Shown: positions 28,074 to 37,761, numbered from the stretch's first letter. The stretch is 64,000 nucleotides of DNA from Draconibacterium aestuarii (GCA_026671195.1 JAPOHD010000005.1:1-64000), one strand, 5' to 3'. Notes: generated by a model from the sequence alone, not told the origin. Translations and numbers: made by a program.

Positions 28074-31000
28074 GTTTCTGCCGGTTCAATATCTGTGTTT
28101 AAACAATTATTTTCTACATCCTTTATGCTATGTTCTTTCGATGAAACAAGAATTGCTTCGGGACTGGATGGAACTGCACTGGTTACTTCCGTCTCAACAT
28201 CGCTGCCCGCATTCTTTTGAAAAAGTCGTACATCGGTAATAAAATCGACATAATCGAGCTGTTCGGCATAGTTTATCACTACACTTTTGTGCAGCGACAG
28301 GCCAAACTGAATGGGTACGGTACGATCGAAAGCCCAGGGCGAAAGCAAACGTGTGAGGTCGTCATTCAGAACAGTTTTATAATACACCTGGTCGTAGCCT
28401 TTATGAAATTTCACTTTCAAATCAACCCGCAACTCTTCATATTCGGGATTGATCACAATAGTTTGCACCAATTTTGAGTTGTGTTCTCCCAGAAAATTCT
28501 GGATTTTATTCAAAGTTGCCTTGCTCACCCGCGGCTGATAAATATCGAATACATTCTTGTTTACAATGTCGGGGATAACCACCACAACCACACTTCCGGG
28601 CGCGAGATACTTTGTTTTTCGCTTATTGTCCACAACCTTCGAGCAAGTGTGACTCAAACATTTTACTTTGTGGATTTCCGGGAAATTCTGCAACACCAAA
28701 TGCTCGTAATCCCAAATGGTAATCGCCCGGTTTTTATGTCTTAAACGTTCGCTGATTCTCCGATAATAAGCTTCATCGTTTTCTTCCGGTTTTCCTCCAA
28801 ACGAATTATAAGGCTGCGAAAGTCCTTTCACTTTTGAAATTCGATTCACCATTTTTGAAATGGTTTCGCCCGGCAAACCATCAGCGAGATGTTGTAAGTT
28901 GTTATTATTGTTGCTAAACTCAGCTTTAACTACCTGTGCATGAATCCCGATCGCCTTCGAAACAGCATTATACTTTTTATGAATCAGGGCTTTCAGCCAA
29001 ATATATCCAGAAGGTAAAAGTGTATTATCGTTATTGGCTTGTTTGGGTACCGAGAATTTCAGAATACCTGATTTAAGCAAATTGTCTGTATTGTTTGAGA
29101 TAATTGCCGTTGAATCAAGTCGCTTCCAAAAATTGTTACAAAGCACAGCCCATTCCACTTTCTGTTTTCCCACGAACGACTCAACCTCGGGATTTTCGCT
29201 CCCCTCCAAAACCTGTATCAACAAGGAAATAGTTTGTTGCGGCAAAGCATTCTCCAGTCCGATATACAACTCGCCACCTTTGCAATACGTCGGAAGCAAA
29301 AACAGCTCAGGAGTCCCATCCTCTTCAGAAAAATTGTTTTTCTTTTTGAGAAGGATACATTCCTCACTTTGGCCAAACGGATGTTCATGAAACAATTGAA
29401 AATCCTTTGATTCATTTTTATCGACACCCGGTTCGATAGTTGCCAATGCCGAATAGTCCAGACTTATTTTCTCAGCAAACGGCGTGTAGGGTTCGTTGGG
29501 AACCAATACATTTGGGCTCTCGCTAGTGACTGATAATGCATAAAGTCGCGGATACATGCTATGCAAAAAGGAATGATTCAGCGAGAGACGGATTGGGCCG
29601 GAACCGATATCACCGGTCGAATTCGGAACTGTAAATTCTGCAAAACAATCATCGCCCTTCCTTTTAAACAACGGCATATCCTGTGGTATATCCAGTGGTT
29701 CCCAGTCGTTTTTCTTATTAATTTCAATTTCTGCGGAAAAATGGCCGTCATTTTTTACAATCAGGTTCGAAGTTTTCTTCGCCTTAAAATCCAATACATA
29801 TTTTTTAGGAGACAAGGCAATCTGAAACGAACTGCGATACGCCAGATACCAGGCTCTGAAATCGTCGGGCGTATTTTTCCAAAGGATGTTAACCTTTAAA
29901 TCGTCCCATTTCTTATTGAATAATTCGGGATAATCGATGTAAAACTTTGATTTTCCAACTGGTAAAGTTCCAAAAGGATAGAATGGTTTTGAGGCGTTCA
30001 ACATGCCTGTATCATTCTTCAGACTGAGATTTCTGACATCGCGAACCGTCACTTTCAAATCTATCTTTTTAAGACTTTGCGCCAGCAGGTTTCGGTACAA
30101 CTCGTGCCCGCTCGTTTTTTCCGTTTTTATAAGAACACGGCAAACCGGATACGAACTTTCAAAATTTTCGCCGTGCACATCAACCTTGTAGTTTACAATT
30201 GGTTCTTCGTATTTCGGTATTTGAAAAGCAATCTTTACTTGTTTTTTATTGCTTCCCGTGCCGGATGAAAATTCAGAAGTATCTACAATGTCAGATATTT
30301 CCATCCAATCTTTTTCGCCTGTGCAGTATATGGTAAGATTCTCACGGAGATCGTCTGCTGAAATCGATTTTTGCAATTCATCGGAAAAATTTAAATTGAG
30401 CTGAACGGTTCTTTCACCTTCCTGCAGTTGCAGGATTTCACCGGAGAGGGCAAAGCCAATTTTTGCATCCGGCAATTCAGGATATTCGCGTGTGACGGTT
30501 TGGGATTTGACTTCGTAATATCCGAACGGCCACCATTTTACTTCCTTATTTGGAAAATCTTCGCCATTCCCATCAAAAGAATTGGCTACTGCAGCGGCTT
30601 TAATTTTTGAGTTTTCGTGGTCGTTGTAAACACTTTTTAAAACCGCAACTTTTGTTTGATTGGCAATCAGCTCGTCGGTAGTTTTATATACCAGTTTTTT
30701 GCCGTCGGCATCTTTCCCGGCATCCAGTTGTGTTTCAGCTGCCACCTTCTCTGAAATGGCATTTTTTGCCAGTTCAAAAAGTACATGCACTTTATCGGGA
30801 GTGGCTTCCTGTTTTTCAATTTTCAGAATCTGCTTGTAATAAAAATCGAGGTGCCGTTTTGTAAGCCTATTAAATCTTTTCTTGGTAATTTCAAGCAGCT
30901 TAACAAAGGTCACAAACAAAGCCAAATGTGGTGTAATCGAATTCTCCTTTTCAATCTCTGAAAAAAATGCTTCGAGCTCTGTTTTTGATTTGAAAAATTC

Positions 31001-31201
31001 CTGCCAGTTACCTGCCGGCATTGTATGATTTTGCGTATCGAAATAATTAACATGAGAAGCAAAATTGTAGGCAAACTTCATCCAATCTTCAAGATCAAAA
31101 TCGTTGAGTTTTACGGAATCAGGATTCAATGCATTGACAAACCGTTGCTGCTGTTCGGTGCCTTCTCTTGCCAGTAATATGTTTTTACCACATTTTGCCA
31201 T
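28061..31201 (-). CDS. giant baseplate J-like protein, Afp11/Pvc11-like
   Basis: The best start is ATG at 31201 (MAKCGKN); the frame is open to a TTG six bases earlier. The 1046-aa product contains the baseplate-J landmark near residue 830 (AYYRRISERLRHKNRAITIW, followed by DYEHLVLQNFP) and a PGSVVVVVIPDI strand after it. The first ~250 residues are helical, with KRFNRLTKRHLDFYYKQIL typical of eCIS Afp11 proteins. The middle 400 residues are beta-rich insertions. It lies 9 bases after the gp25-like gene and overlaps the next baseplate gene. The size is far above that of phage gp6, so cage-like extensions are likely. Confidence 0.87.
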   Translation of the reverse strand: MAKCGKNILLAREGTEQQQRFVNALNPDSVKLNDFDLEDWMKFAYNFASHVNYFDTQNHTMPAGNWQEFFKSKTELEAFFSEIEKENSITPHLALFVTFVKLLEITKKRFNRLTKRHLDFYYKQILKIEKQEATPDKVHVLFELAKNAISEKVAAETQLDAGKDADGKKLVYKTTDELIANQTKVAVLKSVYNDHENSKIKAAAVANSFDGNGEDFPNKEVKWWPFGYYEVKSQTVTREYPELPDAKIGFALSGEILQLQEGERTVQLNLNFSDELQKSISADDLRENLTIYCTGEKDWMEISDIVDTSEFSSGTGSNKKQVKIAFQIPKYEEPIVNYKVDVHGENFESSYPVCRVLIKTEKTSGHELYRNLLAQSLKKIDLKVTVRDVRNLSLKNDTGMLNASKPFYPFGTLPVGKSKFYIDYPELFNKKWDDLKVNILWKNTPDDFRAWYLAYRSSFQIALSPKKYVLDFKAKKTSNLIVKNDGHFSAEIEINKKNDWEPLDIPQDMPLFKRKGDDCFAEFTVPNSTGDIGSGPIRLSLNHSFLHSMYPRLYALSVTSESPNVLVPNEPYTPFAEKISLDYSALATIEPGVDKNESKDFQLFHEHPFGQSEECILLKKKNNFSEEDGTPELFLLPTYCKGGELYIGLENALPQQTISLLIQVLEGSENPEVESFVGKQKVEWAVLCNNFWKRLDSTAIISNNTDNLLKSGILKFSVPKQANNDNTLLPSGYIWLKALIHKKYNAVSKAIGIHAQVVKAEFSNNNNNLQHLADGLPGETISKMVNRISKVKGLSQPYNSFGGKPEENDEAYYRRISERLRHKNRAITIWDYEHLVLQNFPEIHKVKCLSHTCSKVVDNKRKTKYLAPGSVVVVVIPDIVNKNVFDIYQPRVSKATLNKIQNFLGEHNSKLVQTIVINPEYEELRVDLKVKFHKGYDQVYYKTVLNDDLTRLLSPWAFDRTVPIQFGLSLHKSVVINYAEQLDYVDFITDVRLFQKNAGSDVETEVTSAVPSSPEAILVSSKEHSIKDVENNCLNTDIEPAETCQA

Positions 31202-31210
31202 TTTCAACTT

Positions 31211-31621
31211 TTAAAGTTCAGTGCCTTCTTCTTTGTAAAACGGGAAAACCATATTCTTTCTCGAATTGGTTACCCGAATGATATAATCGATATTTATGAA
31301 CAGTTTTCCACTCAAATCGTCGGATTGACTGATACTGATTTTTGTGATTTCCATCCGTGGTTCATGATAAAGAATGGCCGTTTTTATTAAATCGATCACA
31401 TAGATTTTCAGTGCAAGATTTAAAGGTTTAAACAACAACTCATTGAGGTTACAACCGTAATCGGGTACCATAATACGCTCTCCCAAACGTGTGGTAAGTA
31501 AAATCTCCAGACTGCTTTTTATATCGTCCTCATCCTGAAGCATTTTTACGCCTTTTGTTTCCTTCTTAAATTCGGGAGGGAAACTCCAACCTGTTCCTAA
31601 AAATGATTTATACGCATCCAT
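31211..31621 (-). CDS. gp25-like baseplate wedge protein (Afp9/Pvc9 type)
   Basis: The 136-aa GPW/gp25 protein shows GTGWSFPPEF at the start, DDIKSSLEILLTTRLGERIM with the conserved E-R pair (~35-55), VPDYGCNLNELLF, and a C-terminal IDYIIRVTNSRKNMVFPFY. Gp25 proteins nucleate sheath assembly in the wedge. It is separated by one base from the PAAR gene before it. Confidence 0.95.
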   Translation of the reverse strand: MDAYKSFLGTGWSFPPEFKKETKGVKMLQDEDDIKSSLEILLTTRLGERIMVPDYGCNLNELLFKPLNLALKIYVIDLIKTAILYHEPRMEITKISISQSDDLSGKLFINIDYIIRVTNSRKNMVFPFYKEEGTEL

Positions 31622-31622
31622 T

Positions 31623-31916
31623 TTAACCTCCTATGTTTACTGTTGGACAACCGAGTATTATCGAGCCACCGTGCACTGTCATATCTCCCATTCGGGCAGC
31701 CGGCATTCCGCCAATCATTACAGTTGCTGATCCCACTGCAATGGTATCGGGCGGACCAGCACAGGTTGCCATATCTCCAACAACCGCAGCCGGCATACCT
31801 CCAATTAGTACCGTTGGTTTTCCCGGGCCGATAATTGGTCCCCCAACATGAGGAGAACCGTTGGGATTTACCATCGGACAGGTATGCATATCATTTATTC
31901 GTGCTGCAAGTGGCAT
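31623..31916 (-). CDS. PAAR-domain spike tip
   Basis: The 97-aa glycine-rich protein is made of PAAR repeats: RINDMHTCPM at the N-terminus, GGMPAAVVGDMATC in the middle and GGMPAARMGDMTVHGG towards the end, with His and Cys positioned to bind a metal at the cone apex. It caps the VgrG-like spike encoded one base upstream (Afp10 role). It carries no C-terminal toxin extension, so cargo is not fused to the tip. Confidence 0.96.
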   Translation of the reverse strand: MPLAARINDMHTCPMVNPNGSPHVGGPIIGPGKPTVLIGGMPAAVVGDMATCAGPPDTIAVGSATVMIGGMPAARMGDMTVHGGSIILGCPTVNIGG

Positions 31917-31917
31917 A

Positions 31918-33663
31918 TCAATTTATATTTACAAGTGATCCTTTAATTTCTGTAACAGCAGCTGAAGAAACTTCTGCACCTGCATTTCCTTCGGCTTTTA
32001 AGTTAGCCGATGCAGAAATTTCCACATTCATTCCCTCTATTTTCACATCACCGGTAGAACTCAACTCAATGTTGCCCCGGCTTTCCATTTTTATTCCATT
32101 GCTGTCGAGCGTAATCACATTCGAATTTTCATCTTCGAGTTGAATAACTCCGGCATCTTCATCAATCTTTATTTTTTTTCCGCTTGGCGTTTCCAGTGTA
32201 ACCGATTTTTTATCATCATCGAAAATAAATTTCATCTCGCTGCGCGTTACAAAACCTTTTTCGTGATTATTGTCAGAAGCCACAATCGGAGCAGGTTTGG
32301 CACTGCTGTTCAGCATCCCGAGAATGATCGGGTCGTTGGGATTTCCATTCAGAAAACCAACAATCACCTCATCATTGATCTCGGGTCTGAAAAACGAACC
32401 CCGGTTTTCGCCGGCATCCAAAGTTGCTACACGCGCCCAAACACCCTGTTCGTCATTATTTATTAATGGCATTCGTACCAAAATCCGGTCCTCTTCTTTT
32501 GGATCGCCTTCCAATTGTGTGACTGTGGCAATTTGTAATCCGTTTACGGCAGCCAAGAGCCCGGATGCAGGCAGAGGATTTATATCAACAGTTTCTGAAA
32601 ACCAACGGGGATTAATCCCAAATTGTGCATCGCAAGTCCAGTTTCCATCGGCAATCTGATGCCGAACTGCCGAGACATAAACCTTGCCGTTAAAACGATC
32701 GCCAACTCCTGCCAATTCAAGCGTAGTATTAGGTTTTACATCGTGCACTCCCTGAAATTTTACCTTCCCCCGAATTTTGGAGAGTTGGTTAAACAGGCTT
32801 TTTGCGTTGGCCCAATCCTGCAACCCGGCATCGGTAATTCCACTACCCTCTCTCAGTTCCAATTTATCAATACCGATAACCGATGCCAGATCTGCAGTTG
32901 AAAGATTTCCATTCAATTCCACTCCGGGAATATTTGCTTCTATTTCCAGAACATCCTGATTGGCAACATCCCAACCATACGAGGTCACATTGTCAAACTG
33001 ATTTCGTGCGTCAATTTCTGCATCAAAGTCAAAGATGGTTGCCCCGTAAACCAACGTCAGTTTTTCAGACTGACTGTAATCGGGACTTACAACTGAAATT
33101 TTTCCATCGTCAACCACACAAACTTTACCGCTAGCCTGGGCACGTGTTACGAAAAAATCCCAGTCGCTAACATTGTATTGCACCATTTCCGGATGTTCAA
33201 CATTCGTTTCTTCTATTTCATTGTCAATTCCATATTCTCCAATAATCTGATCCAGTATCTCGCTGTCTTTACTTTCGTAGAAATACTTACTTTTTCTGCC
33301 AACCGAGAGTTTTACAGCCACATCCTTGCATTCGATGATAAGTACTGCACCACTCGCCCTGATCTTCAGATTATGACGAATTACCAGACCTTTAAAAATG
33401 GTTTCTTCCTCCGAATGATACCCGGCTTTTATTTCAATTTCTTTACCCGGAATAAAAAGTTCTTCGTTGCTGAGTACAAAATCCTGAGTAGAAGGATCAC
33501 CATCGAGCAGTACGATTTTTGCCCACGGAATCCGGTTGATCTCCTTCTCAACAATACTACTCAAAACCTGGTAAACTGAAGACAATTCCTCTCCTTCCAC
33601 CAATATTTTGAACGTAACCAAATCGGTGGAACGTGCGGTTGATATGACTCTGCTTTCAGGCAT
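31918..33663 (-). CDS. VgrG-like spike protein (Afp8/Pvc8 type)
   Basis: The 581-aa protein has gp27-like hub domains at ~10-350 (TFKILVEGEELSSVYQVLSS, KEIEIKAGYHSEEETIFKG). A gp5-like OB fold follows at ~380-455 (VRMPLINNDEQGVWARVATL, then NDEVIVGFLNGNPNDPIIL). The C-terminal beta-helix prism (ITLDSNGIKMESRGNIELSS onward) ends without any toxin extension. It overlaps the LysM gene by 8 bases. It forms the trimeric spike below the tube. Confidence 0.95.
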   Translation of the reverse strand: MPESRVISTARSTDLVTFKILVEGEELSSVYQVLSSIVEKEINRIPWAKIVLLDGDPSTQDFVLSNEELFIPGKEIEIKAGYHSEEETIFKGLVIRHNLKIRASGAVLIIECKDVAVKLSVGRKSKYFYESKDSEILDQIIGEYGIDNEIEETNVEHPEMVQYNVSDWDFFVTRAQASGKVCVVDDGKISVVSPDYSQSEKLTLVYGATIFDFDAEIDARNQFDNVTSYGWDVANQDVLEIEANIPGVELNGNLSTADLASVIGIDKLELREGSGITDAGLQDWANAKSLFNQLSKIRGKVKFQGVHDVKPNTTLELAGVGDRFNGKVYVSAVRHQIADGNWTCDAQFGINPRWFSETVDINPLPASGLLAAVNGLQIATVTQLEGDPKEEDRILVRMPLINNDEQGVWARVATLDAGENRGSFFRPEINDEVIVGFLNGNPNDPIILGMLNSSAKPAPIVASDNNHEKGFVTRSEMKFIFDDDKKSVTLETPSGKKIKIDEDAGVIQLEDENSNVITLDSNGIKMESRGNIELSSTGDVKIEGMNVEISASANLKAEGNAGAEVSSAAVTEIKGSLVNIN

Positions 33664-34381
33664 TGGATGTTACTTTTTTAATGGGCGGAAAGAATATTTT
33701 CTGTCCAGCTTTTAATTTTCGGAAATTGGTGATCTTGTTTGCTTTTGCTACTTCGAGGTAATACTTCGGATCGCCGTAAATCCTGTGGGTCATCAGTGGC
33801 AGCGTATCACCCACATTAACAATACGAACATGCGTTAAGTCGGGCGAAGAATTGTTCTCCATTGCCACTCTCAGATTATCTTCGACAAAACCTTTAAACT
33901 TAGCAGTTGCACTAGCCCGCAGAGGTGTACCATCGGCTTTGAACAATTTATAGGTAATATCCAGTTCCTTTAGCACGCCTTTAAACAGCAGTGCTCCCCA
34001 CGAAATTACCAGGTAATTGGGACGATGCTCGTTCCCGTTGTAATCGAAAACCACACGTTTAAAAAGATCGATATCGTCGGCAATTCCGACACCTTCATCT
34101 GCAGAAAGTGCATCATCGGAGGCGCCCGGAGTTCCATAGTTGATAAGTACACCGGTACGATCGAAAATAAATTCGAGCTGAAGATCTTCGGGTGGCGTCC
34201 GGTTATACCTCGGCGCAGAAGAACTTGTACCGGAACCCTGTCGTTGGTTTTGTTCCACTTTGTACTTTAAGTTGTACTTTTCGGGATTCAGCAACGAGCG
34301 AAACTCTCCGTTGGCCACTTCCGTCCGGAAAGTTGCATCTGAATACGCTTTGATATGCAATTTTATTAATTCGCCGGGCAT
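33656..34381 (-). CDS. LysM-containing baseplate hub protein (Afp7/Pvc7 type)
   Basis: The 241-aa protein's first ~175 residues match the phage tail-hub family (FRSLLNPEKYNLKYKVEQNQ, then LQLEFIFDRTGVL). A C-terminal LysM-type module at ~185-235 (IVNVGDTLPLMTHRIYGDP, NFRKLKAGQKIFFPP) follows. In eCIS and phage tails this protein links the tube to the spike hub. The start codon is one base after the stop of the 53-aa gene. Confidence 0.94.
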   Translation of the reverse strand: MPGELIKLHIKAYSDATFRTEVANGEFRSLLNPEKYNLKYKVEQNQRQGSGTSSSAPRYNRTPPEDLQLEFIFDRTGVLINYGTPGASDDALSADEGVGIADDIDLFKRVVFDYNGNEHRPNYLVISWGALLFKGVLKELDITYKLFKADGTPLRASATAKFKGFVEDNLRVAMENNSSPDLTHVRIVNVGDTLPLMTHRIYGDPKYYLEVAKANKITNFRKLKAGQKIFFPPIKKVTSNA

Positions 34382-34382
34382 A

Positions 34383-34544
34383 TTAACGTTCCTCCTTTTT
34401 CGATAAAATTTCCATTACCTGTTCTACACAAGCTTCTATAATTTCATCCCGTTCGCTCTGATTACCGGAAATTTCTTGTGGAGCCTCATCTCCACTTTCT
34501 CCGACCTTAATTTTTATGTGTAATTCTTTAATTTCGATGGGCAT
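34383..34544 (-). CDS. DUF5908-family small eCIS protein
   Basis: The 53-aa frame starts at ATG 34544 and ends TAA 34383, filling the gap between the second tube gene (ends 34549) and the hub gene (starts 34381). It begins MPIEIKELHIKIKV, the typical start of DUF5908 proteins, which occur at this point in Bacteroidota eCIS operons. An acidic stretch follows, then a helix (RDEIIEACVEQVMEILSKK). The role is unknown; from position it may act as a tube or hub assembly factor. Confidence 0.88.
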   Translation of the reverse strand: MPIEIKELHIKIKVGESGDEAPQEISGNQSERDEIIEACVEQVMEILSKKEER

Positions 34545-34548
34545 AAGG

Positions 34549-34980
34549 CTACATTACGTTAAAATAATTGTAGTTAAGTTCCAGTGTTTCAATGACCAGT
34601 TTGTTCTGTTCCGCATCAAAATCGCTGATACTCCATTTTACCGGGTACGCGTGAACGACATTCCAGCTGAGCAAGGGTTCGTGCTTTTCGTTTAAGAGCT
34701 TTACGATCAGATTTGTTGGCTGAAAATCGAAATTATCGATCGCATTCCGAAACCATTCTATCAATGCTGAATCGACCAGCAAACCACGCTTCAAAACCAG
34801 ATTCGGATATTTTGTACGAACCGGAACTTTGTGCTTAAACCGATTTTCTCCACCCTCGGCAATCTGTTCGGTCTCAACATCAACCGATAAACCGGAAACC
34901 GACTGAAACTGGAACTCGCCCGGAAAACTGTCGAATTCAACCTTAAAATGAAACCCGAGTGGTGGATAATAATCAGCCAT
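34549..34980 (-). CDS. eCIS inner tube protein 2
   Basis: The 143-aa phage T4 gp19-like tube protein starts YYPPLGFHFKVEFDS, with VSGLSVDVETEQIAEGG, PNLVLKRGLLVDSALIEWF and ETLELNYNYFNVM at the end. It is a paralogue of the 144-aa tube gene upstream, two bases away. In Afp/PVC systems the second tube protein (Afp5 role) forms the ring that meets the spike. Confidence 0.95.
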   Translation of the reverse strand: MADYYPPLGFHFKVEFDSFPGEFQFQSVSGLSVDVETEQIAEGGENRFKHKVPVRTKYPNLVLKRGLLVDSALIEWFRNAIDNFDFQPTNLIVKLLNEKHEPLLSWNVVHAYPVKWSISDFDAEQNKLVIETLELNYNYFNVM

Positions 34981-34982
34981 TT

Positions 34983-35417
34983 TTATTCATTTTGAATCGT
35001 TAATCCTTCGTGAGCCAACTCCAGCGTTTCGATCGCCACCTCATTTCCATCAGCCTTTAAATCAGTCGACTGAACTTTTGTTGGCCATGCATTTTTCACT
35101 TTCCATACTACCACCGGAGAATGTTCTTCGTTCAGCAAACTAATGGTAATATTGCGGCGTTCGATGGTATTCAGTTTTACCGTATTCCACCAGTCGAAAT
35201 ATTCATTGTCGCTGGCAAAAGTTCCACGCTTCAGGGTAATATTGCCGTACTTTTTCATTCCGGGCATTTTGGTTTTTACATATTCAGGGCTTGCGCCGTG
35301 ACGATATTCGACTACTTCGGTTTCAACATCTAATCCTGAAACCTCGGTGAATCCTATTTTTGTTCCTCCCCAGTCTACCTGAAAATGAAACTTTACAATT
35401 GGATATTCTGTTGCCAT
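34983..35417 (-). CDS. eCIS major inner tube protein 1
   Basis: The 144-aa gp19-like tube protein reads KFHFQVDWGGTKIGFTEVSG, LDVETEVVEYRHGASPEYVK, GNITLKRGTFASDNEYFDWW and ETLELAHEGLTIQ at the end. It lies directly downstream of the sheath gene and is probably the main tube subunit (Afp1 role). Confidence 0.95.
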   Translation of the reverse strand: MATEYPIVKFHFQVDWGGTKIGFTEVSGLDVETEVVEYRHGASPEYVKTKMPGMKKYGNITLKRGTFASDNEYFDWWNTVKLNTIERRNITISLLNEEHSPVVVWKVKNAWPTKVQSTDLKADGNEVAIETLELAHEGLTIQNE

Positions 35418-35442
35418 GATTTCTTCTTTTAAATATTAATGA

Positions 35443-36867
35443 TTAAGATTCCTGCATTTTATGTGAGAATTTCAGGATAATAAACTCGGCCGGACGAACA
35501 GCTGCCATACCAATTTCTATGTTCATTTTACCTTCCAGAATATCCTGGGCGGTCATGGTTTGTCCTAATCCAACACGAACAAAAAAAGCATCTTCGGGCT
35601 TGGCACCAGCCAGTGCTCCGCCGCGCCATTGAAGCGTTAAAAAGTTTTCGATCATTGCACGAACTTTTACCCAAGTGTTGGCATCATTTGGTTCAAATAC
35701 AAACTTTGCGGTGGCTTTTTTTACTGATTCTTCCACCATGTTAAAGAAGCGGCGCACCGGAATATATTTCCACTCGTTGTCGTTTCCTGCCAATGTACGT
35801 GCGCCCCAAATCAAAGTGCCAGCTCCGGCAAACGTACGGATTGCATTTATCGACTTTCCTGAGGTATCCATATTCAATCCTTCCTGCTCCTCGTTACTTA
35901 CTTTTTTGTTTGGCCCGATAATGTTTGTTACGCCAACATTTGCAGGAGCTTTCCACACTCCTCGTGTCCGGTCAACACGGGCATAAATACCGGCAATTGC
36001 TCCCGACGGAGGAAGTGTTACCGTCAATTTTGCCAATTCAACTTTTATCTGATTGTACAACTCGGTGTTGACAGTCACCGTTGCATCGTTTACGAACAAT
36101 CCATCAAGAGCTCCGGCTGCTGTGGGAGCCGGTGGAGTTGTTTGGTTGTGGGCAATTCCCACTTCACTTTCATCGTAAGCATAAGGCAAACTGGTTTTTA
36201 ACCAGGGATAGTAAGCTGCTCCGTATTTCAGAAAATCGGTGCCCAGACTTATACCCGACCGCAGGGTGCTTGCAAAGGTACTTGCCTCGTTGTAGGTATC
36301 GATAATAGCAAAACGATCCTGCAGTTTCTGACATTGAGTAAGTGCGTCTTCCGCTAAGCCGTAAAAATTGGTTGGCGATGCAATACTTGTTGCGTCAGGA
36401 AAAACAATCAATGTAGGTTCATCTTCTTTTGCCAGTTCGGCCAAACCTCCATTGGCGCCCAAATCAGTTTTGCTAACGGTTGCCAAGTAATCGCCCACCG
36501 AAATAATGTAACAGGGACCTCCGCCATTTGCAAAATACATTTGCATGGAGTAGTACATTTTAAAAGGTGATTTTGAACCGGGTTCAGGGACTTCAATTTT
36601 ACGTGTTAAAGCTCCCGAAGAATCATAAACATCGTCGATATTTACAACAATACTCTCTTCTTTATCTGCCCCCCCAAAATACTGCTCGTATTCAAGCAAC
36701 GAAGTAATTCGGGTGGGTGTATTAAGCAAGTCATCGTCAACGATTTTTTTTGCTTTTTCAGTGTAGCCAATAAAGGCGGGAATGGCGGTCTCAACCTGAG
36801 CCACCGAAGGCGGTAAAACCGAAATTTCCTCGACGTAAACGCCTGGTGTTTTGTACGTTGTTGCCAT
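35443..36867 (-). CDS. contractile tail sheath protein
   Basis: The 474-aa sheath protein has the family N-terminus YKTPGVYVEEISVLPPSVAQ, then VETAIPAFIGYTEKA; a central AGIYARVDRTRGVWKAPANV; and the C-terminal sheath core (FAGAGTLIWGARTLAGNDNE, then WKYIPVRRFFNMVEESVKKA, with NIEIGMAAVRPAEFIILKFS near the end). Only one sheath gene is present, against three in Afp. This matches the simpler Bacteroidota systems. Confidence 0.97.
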   Translation of the reverse strand: MATTYKTPGVYVEEISVLPPSVAQVETAIPAFIGYTEKAKKIVDDDLLNTPTRITSLLEYEQYFGGADKEESIVVNIDDVYDSSGALTRKIEVPEPGSKSPFKMYYSMQMYFANGGGPCYIISVGDYLATVSKTDLGANGGLAELAKEDEPTLIVFPDATSIASPTNFYGLAEDALTQCQKLQDRFAIIDTYNEASTFASTLRSGISLGTDFLKYGAAYYPWLKTSLPYAYDESEVGIAHNQTTPPAPTAAGALDGLFVNDATVTVNTELYNQIKVELAKLTVTLPPSGAIAGIYARVDRTRGVWKAPANVGVTNIIGPNKKVSNEEQEGLNMDTSGKSINAIRTFAGAGTLIWGARTLAGNDNEWKYIPVRRFFNMVEESVKKATAKFVFEPNDANTWVKVRAMIENFLTLQWRGGALAGAKPEDAFFVRVGLGQTMTAQDILEGKMNIEIGMAAVRPAEFIILKFSHKMQES

Positions 36868-36885
36868 AACTGTTTAATTTTAGTG

Positions 36886-37761
36886 TTACATGTATATTTC
36901 TGAGTATATTTTATTGTTGGCACTGTTGGGCTTAACCAGGCTCGCATCGGGGTTTGGAAGCTCAACTCCACCATGTTCTACCGAAATAAATCCGCAGTAT
37001 GTAAGCGGCTGACTTTGTTTGGTAATCAAGTGTTTCGCATTACCGCCCTCTTTTTTTACATCATCGGTATTTTCTACTACCTGATCCTCGTTAAAAATGT
37101 ACCTCCATATAGTTTTTCTGTTTTCAAAAACGATTTCAAAAACCTGGCTCGGAGTACGTATTTTGCTTTGACTGTTTGTTACATTTAGAGAAGGAGTACT
37201 GCCTTTTATGTGGATTTTAACCAAGCCAAAAAGATTATTCCGTTCAGCAGATGTAAGTTCTTGCAACTCGTTTGTTGCGCTTTGGTTGTTTAGCGTATAA
37301 TTGTTGTTAACTGTACTGTTGTTTCCACTCTTTTTTATGAGTGGGAATGTGGGAGATTCAGTACTTAACCGTTTGTTTGAAAAGAAAAAAAGCTTATCTG
37401 CACTTTCAAATTCTAAATTGGAAAAATTAAAGAATGTGTGGTTCTTAAGTTTCAACAAAAAGGTAAATTCCAGATCATCGGCGAGAGAAATAAAAGGGAA
37501 ATTTTCATTTGACTCTGAAATTTTCGTCCATATAATAAATCCGGAAGTATTGGTTTTGAAAACCAACTGATGTCCGTCTATCTTTTGACGACTTTTTGCA
37601 GAAGGGAGGACAGTAAACAAATTTGAAAGGTTATAGCAGATAAGCTGTTTATATTGTTCGGCTTCACTCATGGTCAAATAATCCTGAGTTCCTTTGTTTA
37701 AATAGTACTTATGCAGAATATTTACCTGAAAAAGCGGTTTGTATTTTATTGAAAATGTCAT
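36886..37761 (-). CDS. unassigned 291-aa eCIS protein (cap-adaptor candidate)
   Basis: No named domain is recognised. The first ~140 residues are beta-rich (SIKYKPLFQVNILHKYYLNK at the start, RQKIDGHQLVFKTNTSGFI), then comes an Asn/Ser/Thr-rich linker (NNSTVNNNYTLNNQ). The C-terminal part is again beta-rich (FGLVKIHIKG, QVFEIVFENRKTIWRYIFN, PLTYCGFISVEHGGVELPN). There is no signal peptide or membrane helix. Its ATG overlaps the stop of the DUF4255 gene by four bases and it lies 18 bases upstream of the sheath start. Proteins between the terminator and sheath genes are good candidates for cap, adaptor or plug parts. That role is inferred from position. Confidence 0.72.
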   Translation of the reverse strand: MTFSIKYKPLFQVNILHKYYLNKGTQDYLTMSEAEQYKQLICYNLSNLFTVLPSAKSRQKIDGHQLVFKTNTSGFIIWTKISESNENFPFISLADDLEFTFLLKLKNHTFFNFSNLEFESADKLFFFSNKRLSTESPTFPLIKKSGNNSTVNNNYTLNNQSATNELQELTSAERNNLFGLVKIHIKGSTPSLNVTNSQSKIRTPSQVFEIVFENRKTIWRYIFNEDQVVENTDDVKKEGGNAKHLITKQSQPLTYCGFISVEHGGVELPNPDASLVKPNSANNKIYSEIYM

